Origin: Streptomyces sp. S.PNR 29
GTDB lineage: Bacteria; Actinomycetota; Actinomycetes; Streptomycetales; Streptomycetaceae
DNA length: 64,000 nt
Assembly: GCF_030386795.1 (NCBI RefSeq)
Contig: NZ_JANUQM010000002.1
Location: 558,001 to 622,000, forward strand
Direction: 5' to 3'
Shown: piece by piece, positions 8,762 through 20,896 of the stretch
How the letters are laid out: the number at the start of each line of letters is the position of its first letter
Position numbering within the stretch: the first letter of the stretch is position 1
Made by a program: the position numbers and the translations under genes
The notes under the pieces: generated by a model
Database searches by the model: none
Told to the model about the DNA's origin: nothing
What the model saw: the letters and a program-made list of their open reading frames with translations, nothing else

Positions 8762-9927
8762 CTCGGGCCTCCCATCTCGGCGAACGCCGCCTCATGGGAG
8801 CGGCGTCGGTGTACGTCCCGGTCGAAGATCTCCCGGGTGACCTCGGTGAGCGTGGCCGCCGGGTGCCACAGGTCCAGGCGGCTGGCCTCCGCCACCGACT
8901 TCGCCCAGTCCTCCGGGACGGGTGAGCCCAGGGCCCCGGCCAGGGCGCCCGCCATCGTGGCGATGGAGTCGCAGTCGCGGCCGTAGTTCACCGCGCCCAG
9001 CACCGCTTGGCGGTAGTCGCCGCCGGCGACGACCAGCATGCCGAGGGCGACGGGGAGTTCCTCGATCGCGTGCAGACGGGACGGACGGCGTGCGTCCAGG
9101 GAGGGAGACCGGTAGTCGGGGCCGACGGTGTCGTACGGGGCCACCGCCTTGCGGAGCGGCTCCAGCGCCGACTCGAAGTCCGTGTGGCGGGACGCCGCCT
9201 CGCAGACCTGCTCGACCGCCGCCCGGGTGCCGTCCTTCGCCAGGGACAGGCAGACCGAGACGACCGAGTCCGGTGTCGCACCGGGCGAGCACGCCGCCGC
9301 CACCGCCGCCGCGAGGACGCCCGCCGCCTCACGGCCGTACGACGACTGATGGGCGCCCGCGATGTCGAGCGCCTCGGCGTAGGCGCCCGCCGGGTTGGCC
9401 GCGTTGACCAGGCCGACCGGGGCCATGTACATCGCGGCACCGCAGTTGACGATGTTGCCGGTACCGGCCTCCCGCGGGTCGACGTGGCCGTAGTGGAGCC
9501 GTGCCGCCAGCCATTTCTCCGCGAGGAAGAGACGGTGCAGGGGGAGCGCCTCGGCCTGGAGTTCCGGGATCCAGCGCGGGGTCGTCATCAGGTCGGGGAC
9601 CAGGTGCTCGGCGATCGCGTAGGCGTCGAGGTGGTCGCGGACCGTCGCGTACACCCGTACCAGCGCATGCGTCATCAACGTGTCGTCGGTGACGTGGCCG
9701 TCGCCCTTGTGGTACGGGGCGATGGGACGGGCGGTGCGCCAGGCGTCGCCGTTCCAGGGGCCGACGATGCCGTGGACGCGGCCGCCGTGGCGTTCGAGGA
9801 TCTGCTCGGGGGTGTAGCCCTCGACGGGGCCGCCGAGTGCGTCGCCGACGGCCGCGCCCACCAGGGCGCCGGTGATCCGCTCCTCCAGGCCCGCTTCATC
9901 TGTTTTGGGTGCCATGGCCCGAATCAT
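8749..9927 (-). CDS. ADP-ribosylglycohydrolase family protein (copy 3)
   Basis: About 390 residues with all three metal motifs of the DraG/ARH fold: VGDALGGPVEG, HVTDDTLMTHAL and NYGRDCDSIATMAGALAG. It therefore looks catalytically competent, removing ADP-ribose from an unknown target. Two starts are possible. ATG 9927 lies in an ATGA overlap with copy 2, matching the coupling pattern of this operon. ATG 9915 has an AGGAGG twelve bases ahead. The difference is four residues. Best-preserved of the two central copies. Confidence 0.86.
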   Translation of the reverse strand: MIRAMAPKTDEAGLEERITGALVGAAVGDALGGPVEGYTPEQILERHGGRVHGIVGPWNGDAWRTARPIAPYHKGDGHVTDDTLMTHALVRVYATVRDHLDAYAIAEHLVPDLMTTPRWIPELQAEALPLHRLFLAEKWLAARLHYGHVDPREAGTGNIVNCGAAMYMAPVGLVNAANPAGAYAEALDIAGAHQSSYGREAAGVLAAAVAAACSPGATPDSVVSVCLSLAKDGTRAAVEQVCEAASRHTDFESALEPLRKAVAPYDTVGPDYRSPSLDARRPSRLHAIEELPVALGMLVVAGGDYRQAVLGAVNYGRDCDSIATMAGALAGALGSPVPEDWAKSVAEASRLDLWHPAATLTEVTREIFDRDVHRRRSHEAAFAEMGGPRCSD

Positions 9928-11504
9928 CCTCCTGGCTGGGGCGGTTGTGCGGCTTCCAGGAGCTCGGCGAGTTCCACCAGGTCCGTACCGGTGAGCCGGG
10001 GGAGTACACAGCCGGAGAGGGTGCGGCAGGCGTCCCGCCAGGAGGCGGGGATCGCCGCCCCGCCGCCCAGCGCGCCGGTCAGCGCGCCCGCCAGCGCCGG
10101 GGCGGAGTCGGCGACGCGGGACAGGCAGGCCGCCGCCGGTACGGCCTCGGAGATACGGCCGCCTGCCGCGATGGCGAGAGCCAGGGCCACCGGGACCGTC
10201 TCGGCGGCGGCGATGCCGTAGCTGTAGACGTGGTCGACGATCTGGTGCTCCAGGTGGGGGACCAGGGCGAAGGCGCTGTCCGCGTCCTGTGCGAGGCGCA
10301 GTGCCTGGCGGGCGTTGCGGCCGATCTCCGTCTCCTCGGGGAGTTCGGCGAGCGCGGCCGTCACGCAGGCCGTGGTGTCCGCGCCGGACAGGGCGAGTGC
10401 CAGGGCCGCCGCCATGGCGCGGGCGCCGTGCACGCCGTCGCCGTCCTGGGTGTAGCGGGCGTCGAACTCGGCGAGGTCGGCGGCGCGTCGGGGGTCGCCC
10501 GGGTGGGCCACGGCCAGGACGCAGGCCCGTACGCAGGCCGCGTCGTCGAAGTAGTGCGGGTTGTCGTGGCCGGTGGCGGGCGGGCGCAGGCCGGCGGCGA
10601 GATTGCCGAGGCCGGCCCGGACGGAGATGCGGGCGCGCAGGGGGAGTACGGCGGACTCGACCTCGGGGGCGCGGTCCGCCGCCGCGGCGACCTCGCCGGC
10701 CACGGCGTTCCAGGTGAGGTCGATCGCGGCTCGGGTACGGCGTTCCCGGCTCAGGTCGGCGAGGGTGCTGTCGTCGCCGGCCCGCAGGACGGCCTCCGCC
10801 GCGAAGGCCGCCCACTCGGCGTCGTCGGAGGGGCCGAGGCGGAGGGGTTCGGGGGGTTGGTTGAGGGCGATGGGGACGGGGAGGGTGGTCGTCGCGTTCT
10901 GCTCGGCGAAGGTGTCGAGCTCGCGGGTGAGGCGGCGGGTCCACTCCGGCATGCGGGCGGCGCGGTGGCGGGCGGCGGGCCAGCCGGCGGCGTCGCCCGC
11001 GGCCAGGCCCAGGAGGAGGCCGACGGTTCGCTGTGCGGCCTCGGCCTCGGCTTCGCCTTCGGCCGGGTTGTTCCCACCGGCACCACCCGTGCGGCTTTCG
11101 TCGCCGGGTGCGGGTGGCCCCGGTGGGGCGTCCCCGCCGCCGGCGACCGCGGGTGCGTTCGGCTCCGCCGTGGTCGGTGGTGTTCCGGTGGTCGTTGGCG
11201 TTGTGGTGGTCGTTGGCGTTGTGGTGGCCGTTGGGTTCGCCGTGGGCGTCGGATGCGCCATGGCCGCTGGTTCGGCGGCTGTTGGCTTCGTCGTGGTCGT
11301 TGATGTTGCCGTGGCTGTTGGCTTCACGGTGGTCGTGGGTTTTGCGGGGGGCGTTGGCGTTGCGGGGGTCGTCGGATGCGCCGGGGCTGTCGGTTCTGCG
11401 GTGGCTGTCGACTTCGCCGTACTCGTCGGCTGATCGGTGGTCGTCGGCTTCGCCGTACTCGTGGGCCCGGCCGTGGCCGTGGGCCCGGCCGTGTCGGGGG
11501 TCAT
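9924..11504 (-). CDS. Degenerate ADP-ribosylglycohydrolase paralogue with Thr/Pro-rich N-terminus (copy 2)
   Basis: A 526-residue protein in two parts. Residues 1-155 are low-complexity Thr/Pro/Ala/Lys repeats that the matching DNA encodes in tandem units. The rest aligns by eye with the ADP-ribosylglycohydrolase fold. The first motif survives as LAAGDAAGWPA. The TDDT motif is absent (NATTTLPVP in that region), and the last GRDADT-type motif is replaced by SRVADSAPALAGALTG. Metal binding is therefore probably lost, and it may be a non-catalytic binder or regulator. ATGA overlaps on both sides couple it to copies 1 and 3. There is no signal peptide, so the Thr/Pro tract is not obviously a secreted linker. 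Confidence 0.78.
   Translation of the reverse strand: MTPDTAGPTATAGPTSTAKPTTTDQPTSTAKSTATAEPTAPAHPTTPATPTPPAKPTTTVKPTATATSTTTTKPTAAEPAAMAHPTPTANPTATTTPTTTTTPTTTGTPPTTAEPNAPAVAGGGDAPPGPPAPGDESRTGGAGGNNPAEGEAEAEAAQRTVGLLLGLAAGDAAGWPAARHRAARMPEWTRRLTRELDTFAEQNATTTLPVPIALNQPPEPLRLGPSDDAEWAAFAAEAVLRAGDDSTLADLSRERRTRAAIDLTWNAVAGEVAAAADRAPEVESAVLPLRARISVRAGLGNLAAGLRPPATGHDNPHYFDDAACVRACVLAVAHPGDPRRAADLAEFDARYTQDGDGVHGARAMAAALALALSGADTTACVTAALAELPEETEIGRNARQALRLAQDADSAFALVPHLEHQIVDHVYSYGIAAAETVPVALALAIAAGGRISEAVPAAACLSRVADSAPALAGALTGALGGGAAIPASWRDACRTLSGCVLPRLTGTDLVELAELLEAAQPPQPGG
11188..11235. repeat. 18-base tandem repeat coding Thr/Pro repeats
   Basis: The unit GTGGTCGTTGGCGTTGTG occurs at 11188-11205 and 11206-11223 and continues imperfectly to about 11235. 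It lies inside the low-complexity N-terminal part of copy 2. Diverged versions of the unit extend through roughly 11100-11480. Confidence 0.8.
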
Positions 11505-12550
11505 CGGGGTGCCTCCGGCTCCTCGGGCGCTGCCAGGGTGTAGGCGCTCCGGGACGGTCGGGGCGTGAGGAGGTCCGCCACGTCCAGGACGTGGTGTCCG
11601 GCCATCGCCGGCAGGCAGCTTCCGCGGGCCGGGCCGATCGCCGCCGCCCACTGCGCCGGGATGGCGGCGACTCCCCGTGTCGCGCCGGCCAGGGCGCCGG
11701 CCACCGCTGCCGTGGTGTCGGCGTCGCGGCCCATGTTGACGGCCGTGAGGACCGCGTCCTCGAAGTCGCCGTCGGCCGCCGCGTAGGCGCCGAAGGCCAG
11801 GGCCACGGCCTCGGGGGCCAGGTCGGTCCAGGGGTAGCCGCCGATGACCACCGCGGAACGGACGGCGCGTTCGCCGCGGTGGGCCGCGGTGACGGCCCGG
11901 CGCAGGGAGCGGGCCGTCCAGGAATCGTCCGGGACGACGGCCAGGGCCGAGGCCACCACCGCGACGGCCGGCGCCCCCGCCATCGCCGCCGCGACGCCCG
12001 CCGCCACCGCCTGGCCGCCGTAGATGCCTTCGCCGTCGTGGCTGACCGAGCCGTCGATCGCCGCCAGCCGGGCCGCTTCGGCGGGGCGGCCCGCCGCGAA
12101 CACACCATGGGGCGCCGAACGCATGGCCAGGCCGTCGCTCCAGGCGTGGCGGTGCTGGGCGGAGATCGGGGCGGCCAGACCCCGGCGCAGGTTCTCCAGT
12201 GTGCCGCGCTCGCTGAAGCCCGCGCCCCGGAAGCGACCCTCGTCGCGGTCGGCGATCCACTCGTGCCAGGCGGCCTCCACGTGTGCCGGGGTGAGCGCGG
12301 AGCCGTGCCGGGCCAGCAGGAGGCCGGAGAAGATCGCGTACTCCGTGTCGTCCGTCCCCCAGGGCTGCTCGGCGACGAAGCCCGTGATACGGCCCCATCG
12401 CGCCCGGATCTCGGAGGGCTTCAGGTTCTCGGCCGGGGCCCCGAGGGCGTCCCCGACGGCCAGTCCGAGCAGCGCGCCGCGTGCCCGCTCGCGGAGTTCT
12501 GCCGCGTCACCGGGCGCCGGGACCGAGGGGATGCAGGCGGTCGATGCCAT
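11501..12550 (-). CDS. ADP-ribosylglycohydrolase family protein (copy 1)
   Basis: First gene of the reverse operon, 349 residues. Its metal motifs are intact: GLAVGDALGAPAE, WGTDDTEYAIF and NMGRDADTTAAVAGALAG. This is a canonical DraG/ARH hydrolase that should remove ADP-ribose from an arginine-type or other acceptor; the substrate cannot be read from sequence. ATG 12550 follows AGAGGAGAGG seven bases upstream. Its promoter must lie in 12551-12813, shared with the divergent VIT transporter. Confidence 0.88.
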   Translation of the reverse strand: MASTACIPSVPAPGDAAELRERARGALLGLAVGDALGAPAENLKPSEIRARWGRITGFVAEQPWGTDDTEYAIFSGLLLARHGSALTPAHVEAAWHEWIADRDEGRFRGAGFSERGTLENLRRGLAAPISAQHRHAWSDGLAMRSAPHGVFAAGRPAEAARLAAIDGSVSHDGEGIYGGQAVAAGVAAAMAGAPAVAVVASALAVVPDDSWTARSLRRAVTAAHRGERAVRSAVVIGGYPWTDLAPEAVALAFGAYAAADGDFEDAVLTAVNMGRDADTTAAVAGALAGATRGVAAIPAQWAAAIGPARGSCLPAMAGHHVLDVADLLTPRPSRSAYTLAAPEEPEAPR

Positions 12551-12687
12551 ACGCGGCCTCTCCTCTCAGCAGAGCCCTTTGCGGAACTGTCCCCGATGCG
12601 GTGTGCACCGCAGCCTCACCGGCCCCCGCATCACCCGGTCGACATATGTGCAGCCCTCTGAGCGGATGAGCATCGGAGGGCAAAAGC

Positions 12688-12706
12688 GCAGGTAAGCCCA
12701 GCCTTT
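12688..12706. promoter_or_regulatory. Weak DtxR/DmdR-like iron-box candidate
   Basis: GCAGGTAAGCCCAGCCTTT matches the consensus TTAGGTTAGGCTAACCTAA at 11 or 12 of 19 positions by my count, with AGGT and CCT half-site cores. It lies in the 263-base divergent region (12551-12813), upstream of a putative iron/manganese transporter, which makes the resemblance worth noting but not convincing. Apart from the two promoters this region must hold, I see nothing else in it. Confidence 0.25.
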
Positions 12707-12813
12707 CCTTGCTGGCGGGCGTGCAATTTACGACGTACTTTGGGTGTTGTCGAAAAGTAGATCTCGTCCAAATCCTTCGAAGAGTCATCGAAGAAGCGTT
12801 CAGGGGGGCTGGT

Positions 12814-13545
12814 ATGGCCATCATCGAGACCGAGGCGGCGCTGCACGAGGCGCACCGGGACAACCACACGCACCGGGATGTGAACGGCGGCTGGCTGCGC
12901 CCCGCCGTCTTCGGCGCGATGGACGGCCTGGTCTCCAACCTCGCCCTGATGACCGGTGTCGCGGGCGGGGCGGTCAGTCAGCACGCGATCGTGCTGAGCG
13001 GACTCGCGGGCCTGGCCGCCGGCGCCTTCTCCATGGCCGCCGGCGAGTACACGTCGGTTGCCTCGCAGCGCGAGCTCGTCGAGGCCGAGCTGGACGTGGA
13101 GCGGCGGGAGCTGACGAAGCACCCGAAGGACGAGGAGGCCGAGCTGGCGGCGCTGTACGAGGCCCGGGGGGTCGAGCCGAAGCTGGCCCGCGAAGTCGCC
13201 CGGCAGCTGTCGCGCGACCCCGAGCAGGCCCTGGAGATACACGCCCGCGAGGAGCTGGGCATCGACCCCGGCGACCTCCCGTCACCGATCGTCGCGGCCG
13301 TGTCCTCCTTCGGCTCCTTCGCGCTCGGCGCCCTGCTGCCCGTCCTGCCCTATCTGCTGGGGGCGAGCACCCTGTGGCCGGCGGTGCTGCTCGCGCTCGC
13401 CGGGCTCTTCCTGTGCGGTGCGGTGGTGGCCAAGGTGACGGCGCGGACCTGGTGGTTCAGCGGGCTGCGGCAGCTCGCCCTCGGGGGCGCCGCGGCCGGT
13501 GTGACGTACGCCCTGGGCACTTTGTTCGGAACCGCCGTAGGATAG
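12814..13545 (+). CDS. VIT1/CCC1-family metal transporter
   Basis: A 243-residue membrane protein of the vacuolar iron transporter (VIT/CCC1, DUF125) family, expected to export or sequester Fe2+ or Mn2+. Seen in order: a soluble lead (residues 1-30), LRPAVFGAMDGLVSNLALMTGVAGG, an AGAFSMAAGEYTSV helix, a central charged metal-binding-like domain (RELVEAELDVERREL through EELGIDPGDLPSP), and three more membrane helices. ATG 12814 is preceded by AGGGGGG at 12802-12808. An upstream GTG start at 12709 would add an unlikely sequence. It is divergent from the ADP-ribosylglycohydrolase operon. Confidence 0.9.
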   Translation: MAIIETEAALHEAHRDNHTHRDVNGGWLRPAVFGAMDGLVSNLALMTGVAGGAVSQHAIVLSGLAGLAAGAFSMAAGEYTSVASQRELVEAELDVERRELTKHPKDEEAELAALYEARGVEPKLAREVARQLSRDPEQALEIHAREELGIDPGDLPSPIVAAVSSFGSFALGALLPVLPYLLGASTLWPAVLLALAGLFLCGAVVAKVTARTWWFSGLRQLALGGAAAGVTYALGTLFGTAVG

Positions 13546-13927
13546 GTCGGCTCGAACTTATGCGTTGGGCCGCATAAGTAGCCGTTACTCGCTGGTTTCG
13601 AATGCTTAACCACGGGGCATGAGCCGTAAGCGCTGTGGGCAACGAGGCCTGCGGCGTGCCCGCCGGGGTGGGCGACGACGCTCCCCCCGCCTTCGGGCTG
13701 ACGGACATCGATCCGATCGATCTTGTCGACGTCGGTCCCCCAATAGCTTCCACCGCTGGGTGAGGTACCCCCGCCCCGACCCCGCGGTGTCCGCATGTTG
13801 GAACGGAATATCCCGGTTCCCGAGAACCGCTCCATCATGTAACCTGCACGAAATTTTGCACTCACGCAGAGGGCCAGCGTCGTCCCTCGGCACCTGCATA
13901 TGCCACATGACGACGACGGGAGAGCCG
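13546..13927. other. Leader/promoter region of gltB with two inverted repeats
   Basis: This 382-base gap must contain the gltB promoter. ACTTATGCG (13556-13564) pairs exactly with CGCATAAGT (13571-13579), 11 bases past the VIT gene stop; it could be a terminator or operator. CGGTTC (13814-13819) pairs with GAACCG (13824-13829) around CCGA about 100 bases before gltB and may be an operator. I could not identify a confident -10/-35 pair or a GlnR box. Confidence 0.5.
13635..13763 (+). CDS. Possible 42-residue leader ORF before gltB
   Basis: A GTG-started frame in the gltB leader would encode a 42-residue peptide containing [13 protein letters not shown]. The first 28 codons nearly all end in G or C, but so do many non-coding frames at this base composition, and the last codons do not. 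No ribosome site is seen. It may be a leader peptide or chance; I do not recognise it. Confidence 0.15.
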   Translation: MGNEACGVPAGVGDDAPPAFGLTDIDPIDLVDVGPPIASTAG

Positions 13928-18527
<4,600 letters not shown>

Positions 18528-18535
<8 letters not shown>

Positions 18536-19991
18536 CCCGAAGGGCTTTTTGAACCACGGCCGTGAGGTCGCCAAGTCCCGTCCGGTCGAGGAGCGCGTCA
18601 AGGACTGGAACGAGGTCTACGTCCCCGGCTCCCTGCTCCCGATCATCTCCAAGCAGGCGTCGCGCTGCATGGACTGCGGCATCCCGTTCTGCCACAACGG
18701 CTGCCCGCTGGGGAACCTGATCCCCGAGTGGAACGACTACGCCTACCGCGAGGACTGGGCGGCTGCCTCGGAGCGCCTGCACGCGACGAACAACTTCCCG
18801 GAGTTCACCGGCCGTCTGTGCCCCGCTCCGTGCGAGTCGGCGTGTGTGCTCGGCATCAACCAGCCGCCGGTCACCATCAAGAACGTCGAGGTCTCGATCA
18901 TCGACAAGGCGTGGGAGACCGGTGACGTCGCCCCGCAGGTGCCCGAGCGTCTGTCCGGCAAGACGGTCGCGGTCATCGGCTCGGGCCCGGCGGGCCTGGC
19001 CGCCGCGCAGCAGCTGACCCGGGCCGGCCACACGGTCGCCGTCTACGAGCGCGCGGACCGCATCGGAGGCCTCCTCCGCTACGGCATCCCCGAGTTCAAG
19101 ATGGAGAAGCGGCACATCAACCGCCGTATCGAGCAGATGCGCGCGGAGGGCACCCGCTTCCGCACCGGCATCGAGATCGGCCGCGACCTGAAGGCGACGG
19201 ACCTGCGCAAGCGGTACGACGCGGTGGTCCTGGCCGTCGGCGCGACGACGGCCCGCGACCTCCCGGTCCCCGGCCGCGAGCTCAAGGGCATCTACCAGGC
19301 CATGGAGTACCTGCCGCTGGCCAACAAGGTGCAGGAGGGCGACTTCGTGGCGCCCCCGATCTCGGCCGAGGGCAAGCACGTCGTGGTCATCGGCGGTGGC
19401 GACACCGGCGCCGACTGCGTGGGCACCGCCCACCGCCAGGGCGCGGCCTCGGTGACGCAGCTGGAGATCATGCCCCGTCCGAACGACGAGCGGCACCCGA
19501 CGAACCAGCCCTGGCCGACCTTCCCGATGCTGTACAAGGTCACCTCGGCGCACGAGGAGGGCGGCGAGCGGGTCTACTCGGTCTCGACGACCCACTTCGA
19601 GGGCGACGAGGACGGCAACGTCCAGTGGCTGCACCTCACCGAGGTGGAGTTCATCGACGGCAAGCTGACGCCGAAGCCGGGCACGGAGCGCAAGATCCCC
19701 GCCCAGCTGGTCACCCTCGCCATGGGCTTCACCGGCACCGACCGCGAGAACGGCCTGGTCGAGCAGTTCGGCCTGGAGCTCGACCAGCGGGGCAACATCG
19801 CCCGCGACGCCGACTTCCAGACCAACGTCCCGGGCGTGTTCGTCGCCGGCGACGCCGGCCGCGGCCAGTCGCTCATCGTGTGGGCCATCGCGGAGGGCCG
19901 CTCGGCGGCACGCGGGGTGGACCGCTACCTCACCGGCGCGAGCGACCTGCCCGCCCCGATCCGCCCGACGGACCGTGCCCTGACGGTCTGA
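18528..19991 (+). CDS. gltD: Glutamate synthase small subunit
   Basis: A 487-residue flavoprotein that takes electrons from NADPH through FAD and [4Fe-4S] clusters to GltB. The N-terminal cluster cysteines are seen in [18 protein letters not shown] and [16 protein letters not shown]. The FAD motif is [15 protein letters not shown] and the NADPH motif [14 protein letters not shown] second FAD stretch, [19 protein letters not shown], ends the protein. The ATG at 18528 is inside the last codons of gltB, so translation is coupled. A long stem at 20055-20105 terminates the unit. Confidence 0.96.
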
Positions 19992-20054
19992 CGGCTTCAC
20001 CGGTGACCTGACGGTCACTCGACAAACGTCCCGTACAACGGCGTACGGAACACA

Positions 20055-20105
20055 AACGGCGCCTGCCCCCCTTGTCCCCGACCGGACGAACGGGCAGGCG
20101 CCGTT
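20055..20105. terminator. Long-stem terminator after gltD
   Basis: AACGGCGCCTGCCC (20055-20068) pairs exactly over 14 bases with its complement at 20092-20105, with a 23-base loop. It sits between convergent genes gltD and the small membrane-protein gene and can serve both. Confidence 0.8.
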
Positions 20106-20117
20106 GCTCGTGCCCGG

Positions 20118-20564
20118 CTACTTGCCCGGACAGACCCAGGTGACGATGACGGCGGCGGCGACGGCCAGCACCCCGAGGAGCGCCAGCCAGCGGGCCCACT
20201 CCACCAGCCGCCAGACCGTCCTCGTCCGTTCCTTCTCGTACCGCAGCAGCCTGCCCGCCTCCAGCAGGATCTCCTCACCGGGCCGCCCGTGCACGGCGAC
20301 GACACCCAGCCAGGAGGCGGCGATCAGGGCGAGGAACCCCGTGATCAGCAGCCCGATCACCGTCCAGCGCGGGGCGTCGCCCAGCTTGCTCAGGTTCTCC
20401 TGCCCCTTCAGCACGAAGACCGCGGTGAGCAGGCCGGTGAGCGTGGCGAGGAAGTTGCGGTAGCCCTCGGCCTGACGCAGCGCGCCCTGCAACTGCCGCT
20501 CGGGCGACGACATCTCGCGCACCCGGCGGTCGGCGTCGCGCAGTTGCTGCGGGGTGAAGTTCAC
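20118..20564 (-). CDS. Small membrane protein, about three helices, last gene of the caspase/HSP90 operon
   Basis: A 148-residue protein of no family I recognise. Residues 1-35 are soluble and charged (QQLRDADRRVREMS). Two membrane helices follow (NFLATLTGLLTAVFVLKG and TVIGLLITGFLALIAASWLGVVAV), then an amphipathic stretch (ILLEAGRLLRYEKERTRTVWRLVEWAR) and a third helix (WLALLGVLAVAAAVIVTWV). Its GTG start overlaps the stop of the Cys/His protein by GTGA, so it is translated with that gene and the caspase protein. A small multi-helix membrane protein beside a predicted protease/ATPase conflict gene could be a membrane effector or anchor; this is inference. Confidence 0.75.
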   Translation of the reverse strand: MNFTPQQLRDADRRVREMSSPERQLQGALRQAEGYRNFLATLTGLLTAVFVLKGQENLSKLGDAPRWTVIGLLITGFLALIAASWLGVVAVHGRPGEEILLEAGRLLRYEKERTRTVWRLVEWARWLALLGVLAVAAAVIVTWVCPGK

Positions 20565-20896
20565 GACGCCGGACCGTTCGCCGTGGCCTGCGGCGGCGCG
20601 ATGGCGAGCAGGGCCCCGCAGCCGAACTGCTCACCGGCGGGCCGTCCCATGTGCAGCGTCTCGCACCGGCAGTGCGTGTGGTACGGCTCCTGGCCCGGCT
20701 CCGCACGGCGGCCGCGGAACCCGCCCTTGGCCAGCACAGGCTGCCCGAACGTCCAGGACCGGGTCATCAGGCAACCGCACACCGGGCAGCGTCCGGTGGC
20801 CGCGTACGTCACCTCTCCGCCGGCCTCGGTGCGCGTCCACTGGAAGGTGAGCGGGGCCGGATGGGAAGCGCCGTCGTGGTACGGGATCGCGGTCAC
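20561..20896 (-). CDS. Small Cys/His-rich, zinc-ribbon-like protein
   Basis: A 111-residue protein. Cysteines at 37, 40 and 42 (GRCPVCGC), His73/His75 with Cys76/Cys78 (PYHTHCRC) and Cys93 suggest one zinc-binding treble-clef or ribbon. The remainder shows no known domain. GTG 20896 overlaps the end of the caspase/HSP90 gene (GTGA), and its own end overlaps the membrane-protein gene, so the three form one coupled unit. The small size and coupling suggest an accessory or adaptor of the large protein. No function can be assigned. Confidence 0.75.
   Translation of the reverse strand: MTAIPYHDGASHPAPLTFQWTRTEAGGEVTYAATGRCPVCGCLMTRSWTFGQPVLAKGGFRGRRAEPGQEPYHTHCRCETLHMGRPAGEQFGCGALLAIAPPQATANGPAS

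Noticed and set aside
11100..11480. Tandem repeats considered as a CRISPR array
   Set aside because: Units are contiguous without unique spacers and keep an open coding frame, so they encode a low-complexity protein segment.
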